64,000 nt of DNA, from contig SJCO01000018.1 of the NCBI GenBank assembly GCA_005217565.1, forward strand, positions 1 through 64,000. Direction: 5' to 3'. Shown piece by piece: positions 1 to 8,758 of the stretch. Both the position numbers and the translations under genes were made by a program. How positions within the stretch are numbered: position 1 is the first letter of the stretch; every line of letters begins with the position of its first letter. Source of the DNA: Puteibacter caeruleilacunae. GTDB lineage: Bacteria; Bacteroidota; Bacteroidia; Bacteroidales; Prolixibacteraceae. The notes under the pieces are model-generated. The model saw only the letters and a list, made by a program, of their open reading frames with translations. It ran no database searches and was not told where the DNA came from.

Positions 1-48
1 ATCTGAATAAGAACTAAACGATAAACTCTGTTGCTGCGCTAACATAAT

Positions 49-121
49 CTTTCTTTGTAAAAATCTACATTACAAAGAAAGCAGTAAAAAGATGAGTTCA
101 TCAACTTTTTACTGCTTTTAG
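49..121. terminator. Tandem hairpins downstream of the M3 peptidase gene
   Basis: Two perfect inverted repeats follow one another. Arms CTTTCTTTGTAA (49-60) and TTACAAAGAAAG (70-81) enclose a 9-nt loop. Arms AAGCAGTAAAAAG (79-91) and CTTTTTACTGCTT (105-117) enclose 13 nt. The second hairpin is flanked by T-rich sequence on both strands, so it can act as a bidirectional intrinsic terminator for the peptidase gene and for anything entering from the left. The two stems share positions 79-81, so they partly compete. No gene is visible in 1-188. Confidence 0.65.
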
Positions 122-188
122 TACTTAAAACACTTTTTCAGTGCCCTTGCATAAGGCAAGACGCTTTTTAATCTTATATCTATAAACA

Positions 189-2297
189 CTACTTCAGTCC
201 GCTTCGCTCTAACAAAGCTTCAATAGTAGGCTCTTGTCCTCTAAAGTTTTTGTAAAGAATCATTGGATGAATTGATCCGCCTTTCTCCAAAACATTACTT
301 CTGAAAGATTTCGCAGTTGCTTTATCAAAGATTCCATTTTTCTGGAACAACGAGAAAGCATCAGCATCTAGCACCTCTGCCCACTTGTAACCATAGTATC
401 CTGCAGCATAACCACCAGCAAAAATATGAGAGAAAGCAGGACTAAATGCACTTCCTTTCACTTCATCAAACAATTCAGTTTTCGACATTGCATCCTTCTC
501 GAACTTCACTACATCACCTTTGAAAGGTTTCGTAATAGAATGCCAAGCCATATCATTCATTCCAAAACTCAATTGACGCTCTGATGCATAACCAGCCTGG
601 TAATTCTTTGCTTTAAGCATCTTGTCGATCAATTCTTGAGGAATTTTCTCACCAGTTTCATAGTGAACAGCCACTTTATCCAACCACTCACGCTCTGTTG
701 CAAAGTTCTCCATAATCTGTGAAGGTAATTCTACAAAATCACGGTAAACACTAGTTCCTGATACAGATGGATAAGTAGCATTTGCCAACATACCATGTAG
801 AGCATGTCCAAATTCATGCAAGAAAGTAGTCACTTCGTCAAACGTCAACAATGAAGGCTTAGTTGCAGTTGGCTTATTGAAGTTACAAACAATTGAAACA
901 TGAGGACGAATCATCTTACCATTGATATTACTCTGTCCTCGGTAATCAGTCATCCATGCACCACCTTGCTTACTTTCGCGAGGGAAGAAATCAGTATAAA
1001 ATACCGACAAGAAATTACCTTTCTCATCATACACTTCATATGTCTTAACATCTTCGTGATACTTAGGAATATTGTTTACCTCTTTGAATGAAATTCCATA
1101 TAATGTATGAGCCAGGTCAAAAATACCTTTTGAAACATTCTCAAGTTTGAAGTATGGCTTAACTGCTTCATCATTGAAACCATATTTTTCCTCTTTCAAT
1201 TTATCTGAATAGTAAGACCAATCCCAACGTTTAAGTTCTTTTGGTCCTCCATTATTCTTTGCGAACTCCAATACCTCGGCATACTCTTTCTTTGCGAACG
1301 GACGAGAAGCATTGTGCAAATCCTCAAGGAATGCAGTCACTTTCTTAGGAGTTTCTGCCATACGTTCTTTCAATACATACTCTGAATAGCTGGAGTATCC
1401 CAACATATTGGCCAATTCCAAACGAAGATTTACAATCTTCTTAACATTCTCGTTATTGTTATACTTATTATCCTTGTTACCTCGTGAAGTGTACGCACGA
1501 TACATTTTTTCGCGCAATTCACGATTATCGGCAAACTTCATAAAAGGAACAAAACTAGGATACTGTAGTGTAAACATCCATCCTTCTTTTCCTTTACTCT
1601 TAGCAGTCATTGCAGCACCTTCGCGAATAGATTCGGGTATACCTGCTAAATCTTTCTCGTCGGTTATCAACAACTCAAATGCATTAGTCTCAGCCAAAAC
1701 ATTCTCGCTAAACTTCAAATTAAGTTTCGACAACTCAGTTTTGATCTCAACAAATCTTTTCTTCTGCTCATCATTCAGGTTAGCTCCATTACGAACAAAG
1801 TCTTTGTAGTAATTATTCACTACTGTTTTTTGTTCTTCAGTAAAACTCAACTGATCCATTTTATCATGAATCGTCTTAACTCGAGCGTACAATCCTTTAT
1901 TCAGAAGCATTTTACTTGAGAATGCAGTCAATAAAGGAGATACTTCCTGTGCAATTTTCTGCATCTCACTGCTAGTAACAGCCGAATTCATATTAAAGAA
2001 TACAGATGCTAAGCGACCCAATTTTTCACTGCCTTCTTCCAGTGGAATAATTGTATTATCAAAAGTTGCTGCTTCTTTTTGAGCAACAATAGCATCAATA
2101 CCCTTCTCTGCTTCTTCAATTCTCTGCTTAAACGCCGGCACAAAATGCTCTGGCTTGATATCCTCAAATGGTGCTGCCTGATGAACAGCACTAAACTCCA
2201 TCAACAATGGATTTGCTCCTTCTTTATTCATCTTCTTTCCAGAATTAAACGACATGACAGTCATTGCAGTCATGCATAATAAAAATAGTTTTCTCAT
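189..2297 (-). CDS. M3 family zinc metallopeptidase (oligopeptidase A / peptidyl-dipeptidase type), secreted
   Basis: An M3 (thimet oligopeptidase-like) peptidase of about 700 residues, the usual length for bacterial oligopeptidase A and Dcp. The zinc motif HEFGHALH lies near residue 494, inside the helical catalytic domain. The preceding part is the long alpha-helical M3 N-domain. The ATG at 2297 is preferred over an upstream TTG at 2306 because it directly opens a signal-peptide-like sequence (MRKLFLLCMTAMTVMSFNSG), so the enzyme is probably periplasmic or lipid-associated and trims short peptides. The flavin reductase gene lies 38 bp upstream on the same strand and may be cotranscribed. 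Whether it is endo- or dipeptidyl-acting cannot be told from sequence alone. Confidence 0.93.
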   Translation of the reverse strand: MRKLFLLCMTAMTVMSFNSGKKMNKEGANPLLMEFSAVHQAAPFEDIKPEHFVPAFKQRIEEAEKGIDAIVAQKEAATFDNTIIPLEEGSEKLGRLASVFFNMNSAVTSSEMQKIAQEVSPLLTAFSSKMLLNKGLYARVKTIHDKMDQLSFTEEQKTVVNNYYKDFVRNGANLNDEQKKRFVEIKTELSKLNLKFSENVLAETNAFELLITDEKDLAGIPESIREGAAMTAKSKGKEGWMFTLQYPSFVPFMKFADNRELREKMYRAYTSRGNKDNKYNNNENVKKIVNLRLELANMLGYSSYSEYVLKERMAETPKKVTAFLEDLHNASRPFAKKEYAEVLEFAKNNGGPKELKRWDWSYYSDKLKEEKYGFNDEAVKPYFKLENVSKGIFDLAHTLYGISFKEVNNIPKYHEDVKTYEVYDEKGNFLSVFYTDFFPRESKQGGAWMTDYRGQSNINGKMIRPHVSIVCNFNKPTATKPSLLTFDEVTTFLHEFGHALHGMLANATYPSVSGTSVYRDFVELPSQIMENFATEREWLDKVAVHYETGEKIPQELIDKMLKAKNYQAGYASERQLSFGMNDMAWHSITKPFKGDVVKFEKDAMSKTELFDEVKGSAFSPAFSHIFAGGYAAGYYGYKWAEVLDADAFSLFQKNGIFDKATAKSFRSNVLEKGGSIHPMILYKNFRGQEPTIEALLERSGLK

Positions 2298-2335
2298 CGT
2301 AAACAATCATTTTGGGAATGAATATATCAGTATAA

Positions 2336-2929
2336 TTAATGTTTTTCCTTCCGTTTTTGTTTAGTCTTCTTTTTTTCTACCGACCAACCAAACTTTCCAA
2401 TCAACTGTCCTAACTGGTAATAATTCCCATGAGAATATACCAAAGGACCCGCCTGCTTAAGGTTAAACTGTCCTTCTTCATTCATATATTGATCATCAAC
2501 CTGAACATTCACAACTTCTGCTAAAAACATATGATGAACTCCCAAATCAACAATCTCTTTCACTTTACATTCGATATGCACTGGCGCCTCTTCAATAATA
2601 GGAGCGCTCACTTTTTCTGCTTTACCAGGAGTAAGATTCATCTCCTCCCACTTATTGAATTTACTTCCTGATCTAACACCGCACCAATCGGTAGCTTTGG
2701 CCAATCGCTCGGTAGTTAGATTTATTACAAATTCCCCTGTTCGTTTAATGATATCGTAAGAATGACGCGAGGGACGAACTGAGATATAACACATTGGTGG
2801 ATCAGAACAAACAGTACCGGTCCAAGCAACCGTGATGATGTTATACTCTTCTTCATTTTCTCCACAACTTACCATAACTGCAGGTAAGGGATAAATCATT
2901 GTTCCAGGCTTAAAACTTGTCTTTCCCAT
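2336..2929 (-). CDS. Flavin reductase family protein (FMN-binding split barrel)
   Basis: A 197-residue flavin-reductase-like protein. The N-terminal half contains the typical run ITVAWTGTVCSDPPMCYISV, followed by S-R-HSYDIIKRTGEFVINL, the core of the split-barrel FMN site. These proteins bind FMN and either reduce flavin with NAD(P)H or act as flavoprotein partners. The substrate is unknown here. The C-terminus is a lysine/arginine-rich tail (KKKTKQKRKEKH) that is not part of the fold. A TAnnTTTG box on the minus strand (2952-2959) gives a promoter 22 bp upstream of the ATG. The M3 peptidase gene follows on the same strand. Confidence 0.88.
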   Translation of the reverse strand: MGKTSFKPGTMIYPLPAVMVSCGENEEEYNIITVAWTGTVCSDPPMCYISVRPSRHSYDIIKRTGEFVINLTTERLAKATDWCGVRSGSKFNKWEEMNLTPGKAEKVSAPIIEEAPVHIECKVKEIVDLGVHHMFLAEVVNVQVDDQYMNEEGQFNLKQAGPLVYSHGNYYQLGQLIGKFGWSVEKKKTKQKRKEKH

Positions 2930-2951
2930 AATACATTAAAATTTTAGCAGT

Positions 2952-2959
2952 CAAAGATA
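2952..2959 (-). promoter_or_regulatory. Candidate -7 box for the flavin reductase gene
   Basis: The minus strand reads TATCTTTG, an exact TAnnTTTG match to the Bacteroidota -7 element, 22 bp from the ATG. No convincing -33 TTG was found at the usual spacing. Confidence 0.45.
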
Positions 2960-2984
2960 TCAAAATAGTAGTAACAGTTATTCC

Positions 2985-3415
2985 TCTTGCATTACACTTT
3001 GTCCTCAATACTAGTGCAAATCCTTCCTTGTCATGCCGGACGGGACTTCATTTGGCTTACCCCTAAAACGAAGCAAAAAGGTCAAGGCTGCCTGGTAAAT
3101 TTATCACTTTTTCCAGGAGGCCGATTCGGTTGCGAGGGCCTTGTGTTTTTTATCTTTACTTCCTTTGCAGAGGAGGCTGCTGGAGCGCTTATGTTACGGG
3201 GTAGGAGATTTGTTTGGGAATATCCTTCGTAGCTACAGACATTGGCTGCCCTAATGGGTAGCGATGCAACATGGAACTTACAACATTCAACCTCTATTCA
3301 AAAACACGTTGTCAGGTCTAACGACGCTTACAGGTATATGCAACGTTGCATGGAACATGGAACTATGAGGCGTCAGCCGAATGTGAAACTTGAAACCTGA
3401 AACATATTTAAGTAT
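2985..3415. repeat. GC-richer repeat-like intergenic block without a credible gene
   Basis: The gap between the flavin reductase and aldo/keto reductase genes (2930-3456) differs in composition from its neighbours. It contains the REP-like start TGTCATGCCGGAC (3029-3041) and a nested foldback: CAAGGC 3083-3088 with GCCTTG 3138-3143, and CCTGG 3091-3095 with CCAGG 3113-3117. A hairpin GCTGCC/GGTAGC lies at 3245-3262 and the 14-bp palindrome ATGCAACGTTGCAT at 3338-3351. The right part is full of near-repeated words (ATGGAAC, ACTTGAAACCTGAAAC). An open frame at 2987-3232 lacks a good start and protein-like composition. The block resembles a dispersed intergenic repeat, but copies elsewhere cannot be seen from one window. 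Confidence 0.4.
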
Positions 3416-3456
3416 CTTTATCTTCATAATTATCGTTGAAAACAAAAAAACAAGAT

Positions 3457-4455
3457 ATGAATCCAGACAGATACAAAAACATGCAGTACCGTCGTTCCGG
3501 TAAGAGCGGTCTTTTGCTTCCGGCTATTTCATTAGGACTATGGCACAACTTTGGTTATGTCGACCTCTTTGAAAATGGACGAGAAATGGTTCACAGAGCC
3601 TTTGACATGGGAATTACTCAGTTTGATTTAGCTAATAACTACGGTCCTCCTCCAGGATCTGCTGAAGAAAATTTTGGTAAGATCATGAAATTCGATCTTA
3701 AAGCATACCGCGATGAGATGATCATCACAACAAAAGCTGGTTATCTAATGTGGCCAGGACCATATGGCGACTGGGGATCGAGAAAATATCTTATTGCAAG
3801 TCTCAATCAGAGTCTTAAACGCATGGGCTTGGATTATGTGGATATTTTCTACTCACATCGATATGATCCCAACACTCCATTGGAAGAAACTATGGGAGCA
3901 CTTGATTTTGCCGTCAAATCGGGGAAAGCACTATATGCAGGAATCTCTAACTATCCTCCTGATAAGGCACGCGAAGCTTTTACGATCTTAAAGGAATTAG
4001 GAACACCTTGTGTTGTTCATCAGATTAAATATTCAATGTTCGTAAGAGAGCCAGAAAAAGAATTATTTGATGTACATTCCGACGAGGGAGTAGGTTGTGT
4101 TGCATTCTCTCCTCTTGCACAAGGATTACTTTCGGATAAGTACCTTAACGGTATTCCTGAACATTCCAGGGCAGCTAAATCACATGGCTTTTTGCAAAAA
4201 GAAGCCGTTGCTCCAACACTATATAAGGTTAAGGCATTGAATGAACTTGCACAACAACGTGGGCAGTCTCTTGCTCAAATGGCAATTGCCTGGCAGTTAT
4301 ATGACAACCGCGTGACTACTGTTTTGGTAGGAACAAGTTCGGTAAAACAGCTTGAAGACAATGTTGAAGCGTTAAATAATACATCATTCTCTCAAGAAGA
4401 GATCGACAAAATCGAAAGCATTCTTTCCCTACCTTCTATTGAGACCAAATCTTAA
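3457..4455 (+). CDS. Aldo/keto reductase, YghZ-type (L-glyceraldehyde 3-phosphate reductase-like)
   Basis: A 332-residue aldo/keto reductase. The N-terminus YRRSGKSGLLLPAISLGLWH matches the YghZ / voltage-gated K+ channel beta-like branch, followed by the D-LANNYGPPPGSAEE stretch (catalytic Asp and Tyr) and KAGYLMWPGPYGDWGSRK with the active-site Lys. DYVDIFYSHRYDP and the NADPH-binding end (AWQLYDNRVTTVLVGTSS) are also present. Family members reduce aldehydes with NADPH in the cytoplasm, and some detoxify methylglyoxal or glyceraldehyde 3-phosphate. The ATG at 3457 is preferred to an in-frame TTG at 3436 because homologous enzymes begin about ten residues before the YRRSG motif. A strong terminator follows. 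Confidence 0.92.
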   Translation: MNPDRYKNMQYRRSGKSGLLLPAISLGLWHNFGYVDLFENGREMVHRAFDMGITQFDLANNYGPPPGSAEENFGKIMKFDLKAYRDEMIITTKAGYLMWPGPYGDWGSRKYLIASLNQSLKRMGLDYVDIFYSHRYDPNTPLEETMGALDFAVKSGKALYAGISNYPPDKAREAFTILKELGTPCVVHQIKYSMFVREPEKELFDVHSDEGVGCVAFSPLAQGLLSDKYLNGIPEHSRAAKSHGFLQKEAVAPTLYKVKALNELAQQRGQSLAQMAIAWQLYDNRVTTVLVGTSSVKQLEDNVEALNNTSFSQEEIDKIESILSLPSIETKS

Positions 4456-4466
4456 CATTAAGACAT

Positions 4467-4507
4467 AAAAAAACGAGGCTACTATAATCAAGCAGCCTCG
4501 TTTTTTA
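4467..4507. terminator. Bidirectional intrinsic terminator
   Basis: Stem CGAGGCT (4474-4480) and AGCCTCG (4494-4500) with A7 on the left and T6 on the right. It lies between the convergent aldo/keto reductase gene and coiled-coil gene and can serve both. Confidence 0.85.
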
Positions 4508-4522
4508 TATGATGTTCTTAAA

Positions 4523-5425
4523 TTATTTCAAGATAAACTTCGTTGTTCCAATATTATTTCCGTCAGCAAAAACATCTACGGTATATTCACCTTTCATCAA
4601 TTCTGAAGCTTCAGGTGCATAGAATATATTCACTGGTAACTCCTCTCCTTCATACTCCACTTCACGTTTTGCAGAATAAGGAATTTTCAGGTCTTCAAAC
4701 TTAAATACATTATTCTTCGACTTCAACATAATCAACTCATCAGGTCGCGAAATTCTGATATACACATTCTTCGCTCCCCGTCTCGCAGTTACATTCTTAC
4801 TCAGCGTGAATGAGATTCTAAATTTGTTAACCTTTTTTACCTTTGGAGTTGGTTTACTACGATTAGTGATTGCTTCAGCTTTCAAATATTTAGCATCCAA
4901 AACTGCTGCTTGTGCAACCTTTTCCACCAACTTCTCTTTTTCTTTTTCCAGCTGTTTCTTTTCCTGGCTGATCTTCACATTCTCCTGCTTAACCTCCTTA
5001 TTTTCGGCAAGCAATATTTTATTACGACGATTCAATGAATCAATTTGATTAACAAAGCTACGCATCACCTTACGCAAGGATCCCATCTCGGCTTTATATC
5101 TATTAATCTGCTGATAACTTGCCTTTTTAATCTGCTGCACTTCAGTTAATAGATCCTTAACCTTTGTTTGTGCCAATTGCATATTGTAATTCAACGTATC
5201 ATTCTCTGTGCGCAATGAATCATAGCTGACCATCATACCACTCAATTCAACCTGAATTGAGTCCTTCTCAGCATTTAACTGCTTCACAATCTCACTATGC
5301 TGTCCGCGCTGCATAAAAAATAATCCGGCAACAACGATCAATGCCACAGCTAATGCAATGACAATAATATTGTTTCGCTTATTCTTTGCTTGATTTACTC
5401 CTGCTTGTTGATCTGTATTTCCCAT
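4523..5425 (-). CDS. Membrane-anchored coiled-coil protein of unknown function
   Basis: A 300-residue protein that I cannot assign to a named family. After a polar 17-residue start it has one hydrophobic helix (residues about 19-39, IIVIALAVALIVVAGLFFM). A long heptad-rich coiled coil follows (about 45-175, with runs of KEKEKLVEKV type), then a lysine-rich linker and a C-terminal beta-rich domain (about 200-300) ending KGEYTVDVFADGNNIGTTKF. The layout predicts a single-pass inner-membrane protein with a periplasmic rod and sandwich domain, perhaps an envelope spacer. It appears monocistronic, with a TAnnTTTG box at 5462-5469 and a terminator at 4467-4507. The function is unknown. Confidence 0.75.
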   Translation of the reverse strand: MGNTDQQAGVNQAKNKRNNIIVIALAVALIVVAGLFFMQRGQHSEIVKQLNAEKDSIQVELSGMMVSYDSLRTENDTLNYNMQLAQTKVKDLLTEVQQIKKASYQQINRYKAEMGSLRKVMRSFVNQIDSLNRRNKILLAENKEVKQENVKISQEKKQLEKEKEKLVEKVAQAAVLDAKYLKAEAITNRSKPTPKVKKVNKFRISFTLSKNVTARRGAKNVYIRISRPDELIMLKSKNNVFKFEDLKIPYSAKREVEYEGEELPVNIFYAPEASELMKGEYTVDVFADGNNIGTTKFILK

Positions 5426-5461
5426 TACTCTTTCTATGTTTTAAAAACAAGTGGTATTCTA

Positions 5462-5469
5462 CAAAAGTA
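5462..5469 (-). promoter_or_regulatory. Candidate -7 box for the coiled-coil gene
   Basis: The minus strand reads TACTTTTG, an exact TAnnTTTG match, 37 bp upstream of the ATG at 5425. The -33 region is not clear. Confidence 0.45.
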
Positions 5470-5826
5470 GGACTTTTTTAGCGTCGAAAAAATGAATATC
5501 GTCTGAAAATCATTCTTATTAGAACATCAGGATCGTTTATTCGAAATAATTTTCTAATTTCATCTTATTAAATTTATTATTTCCAATTGTATAAGATGGA
5601 ACTCTCCATGAATTTAATCATTCTCGTGTGTGTTTTTAGAATGCTAAAATTCATGATCGTTTTATCTGTTATAAATTTTCTAAATCCTTGAATTTTAGAA
5701 AAATTTAAATACATTGAGGAATCCACATGGAGTTTTCGTTTCATGTGATTTAAAGGCTCATGTTCTTAGATAAATTGTATTACATAAACTGGTGTAAAAT
5801 AATTAGAAGACAGGAGTCACGAATAA

Positions 5827-5896
5827 GATGAATGACAACTCATTTCAAACGGAGGAACGCTTAAAACGTTGTCCTTCTACATGAGTTCTATTCATC
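5827..5896 (+). promoter_or_regulatory. Long hairpin in the leader of rnr
   Basis: Outer arms GATGAAT (5827-5833) and ATTCATC (5890-5896), middle arms ACTCAT (5838-5843) and ATGAGT (5881-5886), inner GGA-GG-AACG and CGTT-G-TCC around a CTTAAAA loop. The whole structure spans 70 nt and ends 16 nt before the rnr start. The loop side carries GGAGG. It is not followed by a T-run, so it is not a simple terminator. It is most likely a 5' UTR element acting on stability or translation of the rnr mRNA. Confidence 0.6.
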
Positions 5897-5912
5897 ATGA
5901 CAAAATAGAGGA

Positions 5913-8081
5913 ATGGTTAAAAAGAAGAAAAAAAAGAAATTTAAGAAGAATAAGACCTTCAATAAAAAGGTATTGAAGCGTCATATTATTGATATCTTAT
6001 ACGAAACACCAAAGAAATCATATAACTACAAGCAAATTGCATCAGTGTTATGCATCATTGATCCTGAAAACAAAAAACTTATAAATATTGCTCTGGAAGA
6101 ATTGAAGGAGGACAATAAGGTTGAAGAAGTTCAACGGGGTAAATTCAAGATCATTGCACAGTCGGGATATTTAACAGGAGTCATTGACTTAACACGTCAG
6201 GGATTTGGTTACTTAGTCTCCGACGAAAGTAAAGAGGACGTTTTCATCGCACAGGCAAACTTGAAAAATGCCATGGATGGAGATAAAGTAACAGTACTGG
6301 TTTATCCTCGCCATAAAAAGAGAAGACTGGAAGGCGAAGTAACTGAGATTATTGAACGTGCCCGCACCTCTTTTGTTGGGACCATTCAAATGTCGCGCAA
6401 TTATGCTTTCCTTGTGCCATCGGTTAAGATGAACTTTGACCTGTTTATTCCTAAAGAAAAACTCAAGGGAGCAAAAGATGGGCAGAAAGCCATCGCAAAA
6501 ATTACCGAATGGCCAGAGAGAGCCCGTAATCCTTTTGGGGAGGTAATCGAAGTACTCGGTGAAGCAGGAGAAAATGAAACCGAGATGCATGCCATCCTTG
6601 CCGAATTTGATCTTCCTTATAAATTCCCGTCGAAAGTACTTAAGGCTGCAGAGAAAATCAGCACCGAGATCACACAGGAAGAGATTGATGAACGAAGAGA
6701 CTTTAGATCAATACCTACATTTACCATTGACCCGACCGATGCAAAAGATTTCGATGATGCATTGTCGGTACAACAACTTAAAAATGGTAACTGGGAAGTT
6801 GGTATACACATTGCCGACGTTACACATTATATTCAGCCAAGCACAACGCTCGATAATGAAGCCTTGAATCGTGCCACCTCTGTGTATCTTGTAGACAGAG
6901 TAGTACCTATGCTTCCTGAAAAATTATCGAATGGCGTATGTTCATTGCGACCACACGAGGATAAATTATGCTTCTCTGCAGTATTCGAGCTTAACGATAA
7001 TGCGGATGTAATATCTCAATGGTTCGGACGCACAATCATACACTCCGATCATCGTTTCGATTATCAGCAAGCACAAGAGATCATCGAAACCGGAGAAGGA
7101 ACAATGCAAGAAGAAGTTTTGTCGTGTAATAATTTGGCAACAAAACTTAGAGAAAAAAGATTTAATGCAGGAGCCATTGCCTTTGACCGTATTGAGGTAA
7201 AATTCAATATTGATGAGGATGGTAAACCACTAGGCATATACTTTAAAGAAGCCAAAGACTCCAACCACTTGATTGAAGAATTCATGTTGCTAGCCAACAA
7301 AAAAGTAGCAGAGTTCATTGGCAAACAGGAAAACAAAAAAGCAGAAAAGACATTTGTATATCGTATTCATGACAAACCAGATCCTGAGAAGCTAGAATCA
7401 TTCAATCGCTTTGTAGCTCAATTTGGATATGGTATCCAACTCAATACACCTAAAACTATATCTACGTCACTTAACAACTTGTTGAATAATGTAACTGGAA
7501 AGAAGGAGCAGAATGTAGTTGAAACACTTGCAGTGCGTACCATGGCTAAAGCTGAGTATTCGACAAGAAACATTGGACACTACGGACTTTCATTCGAGCA
7601 CTATTCACATTTTACGTCTCCAATACGTCGATATCCGGATATGATGGTACACCGATTACTGGATCGTTACCTAAAAGGAGGTAAATCGGCCAATGCTTCA
7701 AAATATGAGGATATGTGTAAGCACTCCTCAGATATGGAGACCAAAGCATCCAATGCTGAACGTTCATCTATCAAGTATAAGCAGGTAGAGTTTATGAGCG
7801 ATAAGGTTGGTCAGACATTTCAAGGTGTGATCTCTGGAGTTACTGACTGGGGAATCTATGTTGAGCTTAACGAGAACAAATGTGAAGGAATGATACCACT
7901 ACATGAGTTAGATGATGATTTCTATATGTATGATGAAAATAACTATTGCATCATTGGACAGCGTACTGGGAACAAGTATCAACTGGGTGAAGAATTAACA
8001 GTAGAAGTAGTGAGAGCCAACCTGTTAAAGAAGCAGCTTGACTTCAGACTTGCTGATAACGAAGAGAACGAGAACATTTGA
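5913..8081 (+). CDS. rnr: Ribonuclease R
   Basis: A processive 3'-5' exoribonuclease of 722 residues. It starts with a very lysine-rich tail (residues 2-24), then an N-terminal winged-helix-like segment (LKRHIIDILYETPKKSYNYK), OB/cold-shock domains, and the RNB catalytic domain with the metal-binding run DPTDAKDFDDA at 273-283. A C-terminal S1 domain begins about residue 632 (GQTFQGVISGVTDWGIYVEL). The length and order match RNase R rather than the shorter RNase II. It degrades structured RNA and helps in rRNA and tmRNA-linked quality control. The ATG at 5913 lies 16 nt after a 70-nt leader hairpin. The tetR-type gene that follows begins 46 bp downstream with its own promoter inside the 3' end of rnr. 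Confidence 0.96.
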   Translation: MVKKKKKKKFKKNKTFNKKVLKRHIIDILYETPKKSYNYKQIASVLCIIDPENKKLINIALEELKEDNKVEEVQRGKFKIIAQSGYLTGVIDLTRQGFGYLVSDESKEDVFIAQANLKNAMDGDKVTVLVYPRHKKRRLEGEVTEIIERARTSFVGTIQMSRNYAFLVPSVKMNFDLFIPKEKLKGAKDGQKAIAKITEWPERARNPFGEVIEVLGEAGENETEMHAILAEFDLPYKFPSKVLKAAEKISTEITQEEIDERRDFRSIPTFTIDPTDAKDFDDALSVQQLKNGNWEVGIHIADVTHYIQPSTTLDNEALNRATSVYLVDRVVPMLPEKLSNGVCSLRPHEDKLCFSAVFELNDNADVISQWFGRTIIHSDHRFDYQQAQEIIETGEGTMQEEVLSCNNLATKLREKRFNAGAIAFDRIEVKFNIDEDGKPLGIYFKEAKDSNHLIEEFMLLANKKVAEFIGKQENKKAEKTFVYRIHDKPDPEKLESFNRFVAQFGYGIQLNTPKTISTSLNNLLNNVTGKKEQNVVETLAVRTMAKAEYSTRNIGHYGLSFEHYSHFTSPIRRYPDMMVHRLLDRYLKGGKSANASKYEDMCKHSSDMETKASNAERSSIKYKQVEFMSDKVGQTFQGVISGVTDWGIYVELNENKCEGMIPLHELDDDFYMYDENNYCIIGQRTGNKYQLGEELTVEVVRANLLKKQLDFRLADNEENENI

Positions 8082-8105
8082 TATCAGAGATTTTTTTTAT
8101 ATTTG
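8077..8105 (+). promoter_or_regulatory. Promoter of the TetR-type gene, overlapping the rnr stop
   Basis: TTTG (8077-8080) and TATATTTG (8098-8105) are separated by 17 bp and match the Bacteroidota -33/-7 pattern. The -33 box spans the rnr stop codon. Transcription would begin about 8110, upstream of the ATG at 8128, which supports that start over one at 8038. Confidence 0.65.
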
Positions 8106-8127
8106 CCAAAACCCAAAAAATGTCAGC

Positions 8128-8733
8128 ATGGCGGTGAACAACGAAAATGCAACAAAGAGAGACCTCAATCGCGAAAATATACTGAACATTGCTCAAGAAA
8201 TTTTTAGCAAATACGGATACAAGAAAACTACCTTAGATGACATAGCTAACGCTGTGCGCAAAGGGAAAAGTTCATTGTACTATTACTTCAGTAGTAAAGA
8301 AGACATCTTCCAGGCTGTTATTGAAAAGGAAGTAGAGATCCTTAAGGCAGAACTAGAGAAGGTGATTATCAAAGATACATCTCCTGAACAAAAGATGAAG
8401 GACTATATCTTGACAAAACTTAGAACCTTCCGTTCTCTTTCAAATCTTTATGATGTATTAGAGAATGATGTTGCAGAAATTGGCTTCATTGGAAAAATCA
8501 AGGCACAAAGTGAGCAAACTGAAATCAGGCTTATTAAACGTATCTTAATCGAAGGTGTACGTAAACATAAGTTCGATATCCGTGATTTCACCCTAATAGC
8601 GATTGGTTTTACCACAGCAATCAAAGGTTTAGAAATGCCTCTTACTGCAGGAACCTATAGTAATGTAGATGTAGAACAAAGTGTTGATAATATCCTTAAC
8701 ATCCTGTTCTATGGGATCATGAAAAGAGACTAA
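8128..8733 (+). CDS. TetR/AcrR family transcriptional regulator
   Basis: A 201-residue one-component repressor. The N-terminal helix-turn-helix is clear: ILNIAQEIFSKYGYKKTTLD, then DIANAVRKGKSSLYYYFSSK with the hallmark YYYF-SKE. It is followed by an all-helical ligand/dimer domain (about residues 60-200). An in-frame upstream ATG at 8038 would overlap rnr by 44 bp and lie before the predicted promoter, so the ATG at 8128 is chosen. The target and ligand are unknown. No efflux or metabolic operon adjoins it, although an operator-like dyad lies 78 bp downstream (8811-8846). A terminator follows at 8759-8786. Confidence 0.9.
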   Translation: MAVNNENATKRDLNRENILNIAQEIFSKYGYKKTTLDDIANAVRKGKSSLYYYFSSKEDIFQAVIEKEVEILKAELEKVIIKDTSPEQKMKDYILTKLRTFRSLSNLYDVLENDVAEIGFIGKIKAQSEQTEIRLIKRILIEGVRKHKFDIRDFTLIAIGFTTAIKGLEMPLTAGTYSNVDVEQSVDNILNILFYGIMKRD

Positions 8734-8758
8734 AAGACTCAAAATATTGAATGAAGAA

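Larger units (their letters stand above)
5426..5912. other. 487-bp intergenic region with nested inverted repeats
   Basis: Divergent spacer between the coiled-coil gene and rnr. It contains a minus-strand -7 box (5462-5469). A perfect 10-bp inverted repeat, CTAAAATTCA (5644-5653) and TGAATTTTAG (5689-5698), is set inside an imperfect pair AACTCTCCATG (5600-5610) and CATGGAGTT (5726-5734). The long leader hairpin before rnr (5827-5896) also lies here. No open frame of protein character was seen. Confidence 0.5.

Noticed and set aside
2987-3232. 81-codon open frame on the plus strand
   Set aside because: It starts at TTG, has no consensus promoter, and lies within the repeat-like block with odd composition; more likely non-coding.
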